The position numbers and the translations under genes are program-made. The notes under the pieces were generated by a model. It saw only the letters and a list, made by a program, of their open reading frames with translations. It searched no databases and was not told where the DNA came from. Source: an uncultured Eubacteriales bacterium (GTDB lineage Bacteria > Bacillota > Clostridia > HGM11514). Taken from it: a DNA stretch of 6,451 nt. Positions 1-5,580 of this stretch are shown here, piece by piece. The DNA is taken from the NCBI GenBank assembly GCA_902492655.1, contig CABUMF010000068.1, forward strand, positions 1-6,451, read 5' to 3'. The stretch's first letter is position 1; every line of letters starts with the position of its first letter.

Positions 1-1221
1 ATAGCCCTTTTCCGTCTTAGAAAAGCTGCCTTGATTGTTTTCGGTCATATAATACGGTGTGTTTACCACGATTTTCAGCTCTCCGAACTGCGCCCATGTC
101 TTTGCCGGGGAGAGCAGATAGGTGTAGGTATGAATACTCGGTGTGTAGCCTGCATCAATTGCCGGATACAGCGGGGCTGTTACCGTGTTTGTCAAAGTCT
201 GTCCCGGTTCCAGCGTCAGGGTATACTCGTACCACCGCATCAGTGAAAAGGCGGATTTTTCGGTGGAAATTCCGCCGTACATCCAATCCTTTGAACCGTC
301 ATTCATAAATGCAACCTGCGCATTATACCAATCACTCTCCGATATGCCGGAGCTGTTGTCGTATTCCTTGAAAGCAAAATCCCGAAAGGTCATCTGTTCG
401 GAATATTTCAATGTAATATTGCCGTCAATTTTCTTTTTACACGCGCCGTTTTCATAAAGTGACCATGTGATACCGTCCTTCGGAGGTTCACCGAAAATAT
501 ATACGGTAAGTGTGTCTCCGGTTTTTGTCCAGCCGGATATTCGGATACCGTCTTTTAGCGTAGCAATACCGTTCTTTTCCGCCCACAGCACCCGTGTTTT
601 TGAGGAATCCTCACGCAGAACAAAAGCGGCGGTTGCGGCTTGGTTTTCGGCACCGATGCCTTCAACGGAATATTGCTGTACCCATACAGAGAGATCGGGA
701 CGGAAAAAGCTGTCTGCGATATATCCGTCTGTCAGCTTCGGCATATCCTCGTCTAAAGAGAACGGTGTGCCACGAGCCTTGAGTGTATGACGTACGGCGA
801 CATCAATCGGCTCGCCGTTGACCTTAACACCGTACTTTTCGGTATCCGAAACGGCGATATACTTATCGGTCGGGGAATCGTAGATATATTCCCCGTAATG
901 AGGCAGGTTACCGAACGGAAAGACAAGCGTGGCAGTCACCGTATAGTCGGCAGGGTTGCGGAAGGCGTACTCAGCCGTGACCTTTCCTGTATAGGCGAGG
1001 AATTCTTCGATACTGTTGTAGTAATTCTTCGGGAATCCCTGCACATCAAAGGTCAGAAGCTCTTTATCCACCACAAGCGGACAGTTCTTGTCTTTCACAA
1101 GTGCGCCGGTGCTGTCTGTTCCGCTCCAGTGACGCTGAGCGGAGTTGGCATGTATCGGCACTGCAAGCAAGAGATTCAAAAGCAAGCTTGCAAGAAAGGC
1201 TACTGCAATTTTCTTTTTCAT
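1..1221 (-). CDS. Secreted protein of unknown function, C-terminus beyond window
   Basis: An uninterrupted frame of 407 codons runs from ATG at 1221 off the left edge without a stop. An AAGGAGG site at 1230-1236 lies 8 bases before the ATG and fixes the start. Residues 1-25 form a classic signal peptide: MKKK, a hydrophobic core rich in Leu and Ala, then a probable cleavage site after IHA (residue 25). The exported part is rich in Tyr, Thr, Gly and aromatic residues and has an alternating beta-type pattern, for example TATLVFPFGNLPHYGEY and TYTYLLSPAKTWAQFGEL. This suggests an extracytoplasmic all-beta protein. No catalytic motif or membrane segment is visible after the signal peptide; a C-terminal anchor could lie outside the window. 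I do not recognise the family. It lies 178 bases downstream of the kinase remnant on the same strand, with a dyad in the gap, so it probably has its own promoter. Confidence 0.85.
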   Translation of the reverse strand, partial: MKKKIAVAFLASLLLNLLLAVPIHANSAQRHWSGTDSTGALVKDKNCPLVVDKELLTFDVQGFPKNYYNSIEEFLAYTGKVTAEYAFRNPADYTVTATLVFPFGNLPHYGEYIYDSPTDKYIAVSDTEKYGVKVNGEPIDVAVRHTLKARGTPFSLDEDMPKLTDGYIADSFFRPDLSVWVQQYSVEGIGAENQAATAAFVLREDSSKTRVLWAEKNGIATLKDGIRISGWTKTGDTLTVYIFGEPPKDGITWSLYENGACKKKIDGNITLKYSEQMTFRDFAFKEYDNSSGISESDWYNAQVAFMNDGSKDWMYGGISTEKSAFSLMRWYEYTLTLEPGQTLTNTVTAPLYPAIDAGYTPSIHTYTYLLSPAKTWAQFGELKIVVNTPYYMTENNQGSFSKTEKGY

Positions 1222-1254
1222 CTTATTTTCCTCCTTGGTTTGATTAACTTTTAA

Positions 1255-1272
1255 GACTCTACCGTTAGAGTC
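1255..1272 (-). promoter_or_regulatory. Perfect dyad upstream of the secreted-protein gene, possible operator
   Basis: Arms GACTCTA (1255-1261) and TAGAGTC (1266-1272) are perfectly complementary around a 4-base centre. The dyad ends 33 bases before the start codon at 1221. On the minus strand it begins just after a TGACT that could serve as a -35 box, and it lies over a would-be promoter spacer, which is where MerR-family regulators bind. No convincing -10 box follows. It could instead be a weak hairpin; a terminator is unlikely because no T tract follows. The operator role is inference. Confidence 0.35.
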
Positions 1273-1399
1273 AGATGGTGCGATTTGTGCAGAACAACGC
1301 CGCATGACGGCAGAACAGGATATATCTGCGCCCATGTATAATAAACTCCCGGGGCTTATCTGCTCTGCTTTATTTCAGCCTCTGAGTCCTTGCAGCCTG

Positions 1400-1999
1400 T
1401 CAGTCAAACAGATATTTTTTCAGATATTCGGCAACCGCTTCGGAAATTTGTTTAATATCTTTGCCCGATGTGTTGATAAGCAGATCGCAATTATCCCGTG
1501 CGCCCCATTTCTGTTGACTGAAATAATTGTAGTATCGCGCGCGACCCTTGTCGATAGAGCGAATGTTTCTTTTCATCTTTGAGTCGGACAGATTTTCATC
1601 CGCCGGACTGCGTTCGCGGCAACGCTGCAGCTTGCTTTCCATGTCCGCATACACAAATATACGGAACGGATCCTTTTCCCGGAGAATATAGTCGGCGCAT
1701 CGCCCGGCGATAATACAATCCGATTTCATGGAAAGATCTTCAAGCAATCGGTGCTGCTCTGCATATACGCTGAAGCAACGGTCCAAAGCATAATCCGGCA
1801 GGGCATAGAAGCTCGTCCCGATATGTATCGGATATGAAGCGAAGGGCCGATCTGATGTTATGCGTTCAACATACTCTTCCGAAAGAGAAGTACGGTTGGC
1901 AAGCTCGGTGACGATTTCTCGGTCGTAATATGCAAGTTGTAATTTTTCGGAAAGTCTGCGCCCGAGCTCACGACCGCCGCTTCCGAATTCGCGCCCTAC
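1400..1999 (-). pseudogene. Cytidylate-kinase-like protein, 5' end lost
   Basis: The minus-strand frame is open from 1999 to the TGA at 1400-1402 (199 codons). It carries the hallmarks of the cytidylate-kinase-like family (Cytidylate_kin_2): VGREFGSGGRELGRRL at the very start (nucleotide-binding loop), YYDREIV, IIAGRCADYILRE, RIFVYADMESKLQRCRER, and a C-terminal YYNYFSQQKWGARDNCDLLIN. Relatives normally begin with about 5-8 residues of the type M..IIT before VGREFGSGG. Here an in-frame TGA (2000-2002) sits directly upstream of the GTA codon, and no ATG, GTG or TTG occurs until an internal TTG at 1786, which would discard the P-loop. The body therefore looks intact while the start codon and ribosome site are gone, as expected if a rearrangement broke the gene at about 2000. 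A non-standard start cannot be excluded. Members are presumed to phosphorylate nucleotides; the substrate is unknown here. Confidence 0.8.
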
Positions 2000-2029
2000 T
2001 CAAACTTCCTTTTATTTTTTTTTGGTTAT

Positions 2030-2040
2030 TAGTGTTTAAT
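2030..2040. repeat. 11-base direct repeat, downstream copy
   Basis: TAGTGTTTAAT lies 2 bases beyond the permease stop codon. An identical copy occurs at 4630-4640, exactly 2600 bases away, between the leader and the ribosome site of the lipoprotein gene. The pair brackets the whole three-gene ABC operon. Chance occurrence of an AT-rich 11-mer is possible. Confidence 0.55.
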
Positions 2041-2042
2041 TT

Positions 2043-3101
2043 TTATGCCATGTCCCTTTTACTAAATGTAGCCATCGCTATAAAAAACAAAAATGCCGTA
2101 ATTGAGATTCCGAATATGGCGGTTACAAAAACGCTATTAACGGTTAAAGATGTAAAAGATTGTTCCAACCGTAAATTGAGTGGCAAAAGCCATTTTGCGA
2201 AATTTACCGTTCTTCCGATAGTTGACTGTAACAGTTCCAAAAATCGCCCGCAAAAACAAACGACAATGGTAATTCCTGCAGACAGAAGCGGTCTCCTCAC
2301 TACAAGCGAAACGGAAAAGGCAATCGCGCTTATCAGAAACAGCGTGTACGTGCCGAAAACGATTTGTAAAAAACAACTTGCGCCGTAATTTAGCAAAAAC
2401 GAATTTGTTATTGTTGCGACAAGAACGTATTTGCCTCCCGTCGGATAAAACATTGCCACCACGGCAAAACAAAGCAAGGAGAACACAATAAAAGCAAACA
2501 GATTTCTTATTAGTTCCGTTGCCCACCTAAACAACACGTAATATGTCCTCCCTACGGAAGTAATCATAGTGAACCGTGCCTGACCTTCTTTTATTTCGTT
2601 GGGAATGGAAACGGAAAGTTTTATTGCCATCAAAATCGAAACGACTATTGCGAAGATGTTTATAAAGTTTGCTACCGCACTCACGCCGTTGGTTTTATCG
2701 AAATCGGAATATGCGATGACGTTTTTATATGCAATATTCTTTTCGTAAAGAGTTTCCATTCCTTTTATCGAGCGTTTAAGCGCGTCGATATTGGTTTTCT
2801 TTTCGGCTAAAATAAAATTTGCTGCGCCCGACGCTTTTGCCTGTTCGTATTCTTTTTCCAGTTCGACCAAAGTCGCGCGAGAAGCATCTAAATTTGATTT
2901 AAGTTCCTCTCGTGAAGTATATTCGCTTATAAAATACAATGATTTTTTATCGCTTGGAGCGTTGCTTACTTTCAGGTAAATGGACGCACACAAAACCGCT
3001 AAAAGGGCTATTCCAACGAAAACGCAGAGGAATAAAAACTTCTTTCTTCCGAAAATCTCGAATTTTAATAATTTTCCGAATGCTTTAAGTTTCGTTGACA
3101 T
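2043..3101 (-). CDS. ABC-2 type transporter permease
   Basis: This 352-residue membrane protein has about six hydrophobic segments, at roughly residues 22-43, 141-163, 199-219, 245-268, 272-290 and 322-344. Between segments 1 and 2 lies an extracytoplasmic or peripheral loop of about 100 residues. Its middle (about 62-122) is charged and coiled-coil-like, with segments such as TLVELEKEYEQAKA. After segment 2 comes EIKEGQARF, which resembles the E-x-x-x-G coupling element of ABC-2 permeases. The start overlaps the end of the ATPase gene by 17 bases, pointing to translational coupling, and the two products should form one exporter. Its substrate cannot be read from sequence; BcrAB-like systems export peptides or antibiotics. 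No terminator follows the stop, so transcription could continue into the kinase remnant. Confidence 0.88.
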   Translation of the reverse strand: MSTKLKAFGKLLKFEIFGRKKFLFLCVFVGIALLAVLCASIYLKVSNAPSDKKSLYFISEYTSREELKSNLDASRATLVELEKEYEQAKASGAANFILAEKKTNIDALKRSIKGMETLYEKNIAYKNVIAYSDFDKTNGVSAVANFINIFAIVVSILMAIKLSVSIPNEIKEGQARFTMITSVGRTYYVLFRWATELIRNLFAFIVFSLLCFAVVAMFYPTGGKYVLVATITNSFLLNYGASCFLQIVFGTYTLFLISAIAFSVSLVVRRPLLSAGITIVVCFCGRFLELLQSTIGRTVNFAKWLLPLNLRLEQSFTSLTVNSVFVTAIFGISITAFLFFIAMATFSKRDMA

Positions 3102-3951
3102 ATGCGTTCTCCAAAACGTTGACGTTTTTTATATCCCTTAAATCCGGGTTTGTCTTAAAAATAAACTCCTTCAAGATGGTTGCGTCGCCAAGTAAAACGC
3201 AGCTTGACTCGTCTTGTATGACGATACCGAAATCCTGCGCCTCGGTCAACGCCTTTTTCATCTCGTCGGGATTTGCAAATTCAAGCAAAAACCTTTTATT
3301 TGCCTTCTTAATATCAATAAATCGCGTTATTTGCCCGTTGTCAACCACAACCGCGCGTTCGCAAAGTCCTTCAAGTTCGGCAATGTTGTGGCTGGATATT
3401 AAAATCGAAATACCCGATTTTTTTACGTTTTTGATAAACTCTCGTATCTCAAAACCGCTTATAGGATCCAGCATAGACGTAGGCTCGTCCAAAATCAGAA
3501 TTTCGGGATTTTGCATAAGCGCGACAAGCAAACAGGCTTTTTGTTTCATACCCGAAGAAAATGTGCCGACTTTTTTATTGAGGACGTCGGACAGATTCAA
3601 AATATCCGTCAACTCTTTTGCCCGCGCGTCGTATTCCTTTAACGAAAGTATGCCGAAGTAGTCGATATTTTCCTGTAAGGTCATATTGGGAAAAAGCGAA
3701 GGATAACCGATAAGCGCGGCTATTTCAGAGCGATTGTCGGACTTTTTAACGTTTTTGCCACACACAAAAATATCGCCGCCATCGTATAGCCAAAGTCCGG
3801 TTATACATTTCAGTATAGACGTCTTTCCCGCGCCGTTTCTTCCTAAAAGGCCGACGGTTTCGCCTTTATCTACGGAAAAAGAAACGTCTTTCAAAATCTG
3901 TTTTTTCCCGATTTTTTTGGATAAATTCCGTATTTCGATTATCGCGTTCAT
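3085..3951 (-). CDS. ABC transporter ATP-binding protein, BcrA-like
   Basis: This 288-residue nucleotide-binding protein energises the neighbouring permease. Motifs in order are Walker A GRNGAGKTS (37-45), signature FSSGMKQK (131-138), Walker B ILILDEPTS (151-159), D-loop MLDP (160-163) and H-loop ISSHN with His188. The signature has the SxGMKQ form seen in BcrA-like drug and lantibiotic exporters. After residue 215 there is a C-terminal extension of about 75 residues without a clear motif, also usual for this group. One oddity is the Q-loop region IGYPSLFPN (81-89): relatives have Glu or Gln just before the x-P, while here Gly82 occupies that place. The ATG overlaps the lipoprotein stop as ATGA (3948-3951), so the three genes are translated as one unit. 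Confidence 0.93.
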   Translation of the reverse strand: MNAIIEIRNLSKKIGKKQILKDVSFSVDKGETVGLLGRNGAGKTSILKCITGLWLYDGGDIFVCGKNVKKSDNRSEIAALIGYPSLFPNMTLQENIDYFGILSLKEYDARAKELTDILNLSDVLNKKVGTFSSGMKQKACLLVALMQNPEILILDEPTSMLDPISGFEIREFIKNVKKSGISILISSHNIAELEGLCERAVVVDNGQITRFIDIKKANKRFLLEFANPDEMKKALTEAQDFGIVIQDESSCVLLGDATILKEFIFKTNPDLRDIKNVNVLENAYVNET

Positions 3952-4613
3952 TTTTTCTCTGTTTTTAATTCGATAAAGGTTTGTTCACCATTCGCACGTA
4001 AAGACACGTAAAAGATTTCTTTTGAAAGTTTATGAATAAACGCGCTTTCTTTTGCGGAGATTTTAAGAGAATTTTCTTCTTCTTCGACATTGTAAATACC
4101 GGCGTCCGTATAGAATGTTTTTAACTCGGCCAGCGACACGGAAAATGGGCTATCCTTGATTGTTTCAAAAGAATAAGTTTCGCCTGCGTTAAAGTCAGAA
4201 CCCTTTTTCGCCGTTAGGTGAATAGGAAATAAAAAGTAATCTCCGTTATTGTCCATAACGACTGCGGACATAAATTGATAACGATTTTGTCCGCTCAATT
4301 TACCTATTACGAGATAATCGATTTTGTTCTCACCAATTTTATTTTTGATAAGAATAAAATTATCGTTGAAAGCGGTACAGTCATATCCTTTTTGTTTGAG
4401 CGTTTCGGCGATTTCGGCAACGCTTTTTTCGAGTCCAAACGTTATGAAATTACCGCCTAAAAGAATATTCTCGGCTTTAAGCGGCAACGTGTATTCTTTG
4501 CCGCTTGAGAGCGAAACAACGGATAACTTTTTTTGTTTCCCCGTACAAGCGGAGAATATAAAGGTAAAAACTATCATAGTAATCAAGAATATAAATATAG
4601 ATTTTTTTCGCAT
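3948..4613 (-). CDS. Lipoprotein, first gene of the ABC operon
   Basis: The product is 221 residues with a lipoprotein signal: MRKK, a hydrophobic stretch to residue 20, then lipobox FSAC with Cys23 as the lipidation site. It should be anchored to the outer face of the membrane. The mature part is mixed charged and polar with several beta-like strands; I do not recognise its family. The start is supported by AAGGAGG at 4618-4624, though the spacing to ATG is only 4 bases. Its stop overlaps the ATPase start, so it is very probably functionally tied to the exporter, for example as an immunity-type or substrate-interacting partner (inference). It does not look like a classical solute-binding protein: it is shorter and the operon has the layout of an exporter. 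Confidence 0.85.
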   Translation of the reverse strand: MRKKSIFIFLITMIVFTFIFSACTGKQKKLSVVSLSSGKEYTLPLKAENILLGGNFITFGLEKSVAEIAETLKQKGYDCTAFNDNFILIKNKIGENKIDYLVIGKLSGQNRYQFMSAVVMDNNGDYFLFPIHLTAKKGSDFNAGETYSFETIKDSPFSVSLAELKTFYTDAGIYNVEEEENSLKISAKESAFIHKLSKEIFYVSLRANGEQTFIELKTEKK

Positions 4614-4628
4614 AATTCCTCCTTGTTC

Positions 4629-4648
4629 GTAGTGTTTAATAACACCAC
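4629..4648 (-). promoter_or_regulatory. Hairpin just upstream of the lipoprotein ribosome site
   Basis: On the transcribed strand GTGGTGTT (4648-4641) can pair with AACACTAC (4636-4629) around the 4-base loop ATTA, with one G-U pair. It ends 4 bases before the AAGGAGG. It could influence translation initiation or protect the message after processing. Its 3' arm contains part of the 11-base direct repeat. Confidence 0.4.
4630..4640. repeat. 11-base direct repeat, upstream copy
   Basis: TAGTGTTTAAT is identical to 2030-2040 and lies between the attenuator leader and the ribosome site of the lipoprotein gene. Together the copies frame a 2.6 kb segment that holds exactly the three coupled ABC genes. 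They may be a target duplication or recombination scar. Confidence 0.55.
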
Positions 4649-4664
4649 TCGACTAAAAATTTTA

Positions 4665-4694
4665 TTGACAGTTATTCCCCGGCATTGTTGTAAT
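4665..4694 (+). promoter_or_regulatory. Possible plus-strand promoter inside the leader (weak)
   Basis: TTGACA (4665-4670) and TGTAAT (4689-4694) are separated by 18 bases. A transcript would run antisense through the leader ORF and terminator. No plausible plus-strand gene follows: the open frame at 4709 lacks a ribosome site and is the antisense of the leader. This may be a chance match. Confidence 0.25.
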
Positions 4695-4720
4695 ATCGTT
4701 TAGTTTCTTTGAAAAAGAAC

Positions 4721-4756
4721 AAAAAAGCGCAAGGGAAAAGTCATTTCTCTGCGCTT
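4721..4756 (-). terminator. Intrinsic terminator in the leader (attenuator)
   Basis: On the minus strand AAGCGCA (4756-4750) pairs perfectly with TGCGCTT (4731-4725), with further partial pairing inside, followed by a run of six T (4726-4721). The 5' arm lies within the leader ORF and the TGA of that ORF lies in the loop side. A translating ribosome would therefore cover or free the hairpin depending on where it pauses. About 107 bases separate it from the lipoprotein ATG, so it must be read through for the operon to be expressed from the promoter at 4889-4917. Confidence 0.75.
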
Positions 4757-4776
4757 GTAATCTTATTGTGTTTCAT
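4741..4776 (-). CDS. 11-residue leader peptide MKHNKITSAEK
   Basis: An ATG at 4776 is preceded by GGGAGG (4786-4791) with 9-base spacing and followed by 11 sense codons and TGA. The last codons overlap the 5' arm of the intrinsic terminator at 4721-4756. It is downstream of a strong promoter and upstream of an ABC exporter operon. Together these features fit a cis-acting leader peptide that couples translation to transcription attenuation, as known for tet(M)- and other resistance-gene leaders. No amino-acid run (such as many Trp or His) points to amino-acid sensing, so sensing of ribosome inhibition is more likely (inference). Confidence 0.6.
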   Translation of the reverse strand: MKHNKITSAEK

Positions 4777-4858
4777 AGGCGGTTACCTCCCGTCGAGAGT
4801 TTTTGGTTTTTACAATTTGTTGGTTTCTTTCTGCCTCTTTACCTTGTTTTTGATGTTT

Positions 4859-4880
4859 CAGTATCCCTATATGGATACTG
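4859..4880 (-). promoter_or_regulatory. Perfect 8-base inverted repeat at the transcript 5' end
   Basis: Arms CAGTATCC (4859-4866) and GGATACTG (4873-4880) flank a 6-base centre. With the -10 box at 4889-4894 the transcript should begin near 4882, so this would form a hairpin right at the 5' end of the RNA. It could stabilise the leader RNA, take part in attenuation, or act as a DNA operator overlapping the start site. Confidence 0.6.
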
Positions 4881-4888
4881 TTAAATAT

Positions 4889-4917
4889 ATTATAGCACAA
4901 AAATCTTTATTTTTCAA
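4889..4917 (-). promoter_or_regulatory. Strong sigma-A promoter for the leader and ABC operon
   Basis: On the minus strand -35 TTGAAA (4917-4912), a 17-base spacer, and a perfect -10 TATAAT (4894-4889). It has no close coding region other than the 11-residue leader ORF and, about 280 bases downstream, the lipoprotein gene. It is the best promoter candidate for the three-gene operon, since nothing comparable occurs between the leader terminator and the lipoprotein start. Confidence 0.8.
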
Positions 4918-5091
4918 GCTTTAACGCGCTATGCTTTGTAAAACATATAAAAATCATCTCTTTATTCTGTTTTGAAGCATTTTGTCGTCACTTTTTTAGG
5001 TAATTTATCACTCTTTTTCTGTTTAATTTTAACTTGTCCGTTTCAGCGCATCCGCTTTTTGTTTTTGTTCTCCCTATGGAACATAAACCTT
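4918..5091. other. Non-coding AT-rich stretch between the HTH gene and the leader promoter
   Basis: No frame with a start and ribosome site is visible on either strand. A 4-base-stem hairpin with a T-rich tail near 5045-5070 (plus strand) is too weak to call a terminator. I see no repeat or RNA gene in this stretch. Confidence 0.5.
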
Positions 5092-5310
5092 TCAGTTTGA
5101 TTCCTTTTCCGCCGCGTGGGTTCCGATATATTTACCGGTTTTAACACGGGCGTCTGACGGTTTCTTTGCATTTTCGGGGATTATCCAATATGCCCCGGCT
5201 TTTTGCGCTCCGGTTATGCGACCGTCTGAGCAAAGAGCAACCACACGGCGTCTTGAAAGGTGCCAGCGTTCCGCCGCTTCAATAGCTGAAATGTATTTTA
5301 TGCCGTACAT
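5092..5310 (-). CDS. Small helix-turn-helix DNA-binding protein (MerR/excisionase-like fold)
   Basis: This 72-residue protein has an N-terminal winged-helix type motif: YISAIEAAERWHLSRRRVVA (6-25), then a wing LCSDGRITGAQKAGAYWIIP (26-45). The pattern W-x-(L/I)-S-x-R-R-V...L-C-x-x-G-R-I-x-G-A...W-x-I-P is typical of small MerR-like/excisionase-like DNA-binding proteins of Firmicutes. The tail NAKKPSDARVKTGKY is also characteristic of that group. Such proteins often sit in mobile or accessory regions, but the target of this one is unknown. ATG at 5310 is preceded by GAGGAG with about 9 bases of spacing and by a perfect consensus promoter. It is not in an operon with the ABC genes: about 170 bases and a separate promoter intervene. 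It might regulate the divergent promoter at 5443-5471 (inference). Confidence 0.8.
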   Translation of the reverse strand: MYGIKYISAIEAAERWHLSRRRVVALCSDGRITGAQKAGAYWIIPENAKKPSDARVKTGKYIGTHAAEKESN

Positions 5311-5334
5311 CGTTTACATCTCCTCTCTGACTAT

Positions 5335-5363
5335 ATTATATTCTCAACTTGGAATAATGTCAA
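5335..5363 (-). promoter_or_regulatory. Perfect consensus promoter of the HTH gene
   Basis: On the minus strand TTGACA (5363-5358), 17 bases, TATAAT (5340-5335): six of six matches in both boxes. The start codon at 5310 follows after 24 bases, leaving a short untranslated leader that holds the ribosome site. Confidence 0.88.
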
Positions 5364-5421
5364 GAGCTTTTTGTGCAAAACACGCAAAGGTTCCGGCAAA
5401 ATTTCTTTATGAAAAAACATT

Positions 5422-5435
5422 ATTCGGAAACGAAT
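5422..5435. promoter_or_regulatory. Short dyad between divergent promoters
   Basis: ATTCG (5422-5426) and CGAAT (5431-5435) form a perfect inverted repeat around GAAA, ending 8 bases before the plus-strand -35 box. It could be an operator for a regulator encoded nearby, but 5-base arms also arise by chance. It does not match the Firmicutes LexA box GAAC-N4-GTTC. Confidence 0.25.
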
Positions 5436-5442
5436 TTAACTG

Positions 5443-5471
5443 TTGCTTTTTCCTCCGAACTTTGATATAAC
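5443..5471 (+). promoter_or_regulatory. Plus-strand promoter divergent from the HTH gene
   Basis: TTGCTT (5443-5448), 17-base spacer, TATAAC (5466-5471). The transcript would begin near 5478, and an AAGGAG ribosome site follows at 5481-5486 with a TTG six bases later. No intact gene follows, and the next plus-strand terminator is at 5764-5790. This is either the surviving control region of a lost gene or the start of a non-coding transcript of about 310 bases. Confidence 0.55.
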
Positions 5472-5492
5472 GGCAATATGAAGGAGTATTCA

Positions 5493-5580
5493 TTGTCAGA
5501 AAAACACACAAGCATCGTCACCGAGAAAGATAAGGTTGATGATCTGCGCTAAAAGTTGACTCGGAAGGATGCTCGCAGAG
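5493..5580 (+). pseudogene. Broken reading frame after a good ribosome site, possible serine-recombinase N-terminus relic
   Basis: TTG at 5493 follows AAGGAG with 6-base spacing and opens an 18-codon stretch (SEKHTSIVTEKDKVDDLR) before a TAA at 5550-5552. The same frame continues as KLTRKDARRD. The layout TSI... charged residues ...L-(x)-x-(K/R)-L-(T/S)-R-x-D resembles the start of large serine recombinases of Firmicutes elements (TSI...ALY-x-RLSRDD). The catalytic Ser position and the rest are missing, so this is a tentative reading of a very short segment. The alternative is a real 19-residue peptide or pure chance. It stops where the antisense S24 fragment begins, which would suit a deletion joint. 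Confidence 0.25.

Noticed and set aside
787..1254. Plus-strand 155-residue frame and other plus frames in 31-790
   Set aside because: All are shadows of the continuous 407-codon secreted-protein gene on the minus strand, which has a signal peptide and a strong ribosome site.
1400..1786. Kinase gene starting at the internal TTG at 1786
   Set aside because: The homology to the family continues upstream in the same frame to 1999, so this TTG is an internal Leu codon; a product from it would lack the nucleotide-binding loop.
1930..2388. Plus-strand 152-residue frame across the kinase/permease junction
   Set aside because: It is antisense to both genes and has no ribosome site; the permease frame opposite is long and protein-like.
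4709..4924. Plus-strand 71-residue hydrophobic frame downstream of a TTGACA box
   Set aside because: It starts at TTG with no ribosome site and runs antisense through the leader ORF, terminator, hairpin and promoter of the minus strand.
5040..5072. AGCG/CGCT hairpin with T-rich tail as a plus-strand terminator
   Set aside because: The stem is only four bases and there is no plus-strand gene in front of it.
5422..5460. LexA (DinR) box between the divergent promoters
   Set aside because: The dyad is ATTCG-N4-CGAAT and the nearby GAAC has no GTTC partner at N4, so it does not fit GAAC-N4-GTTC.
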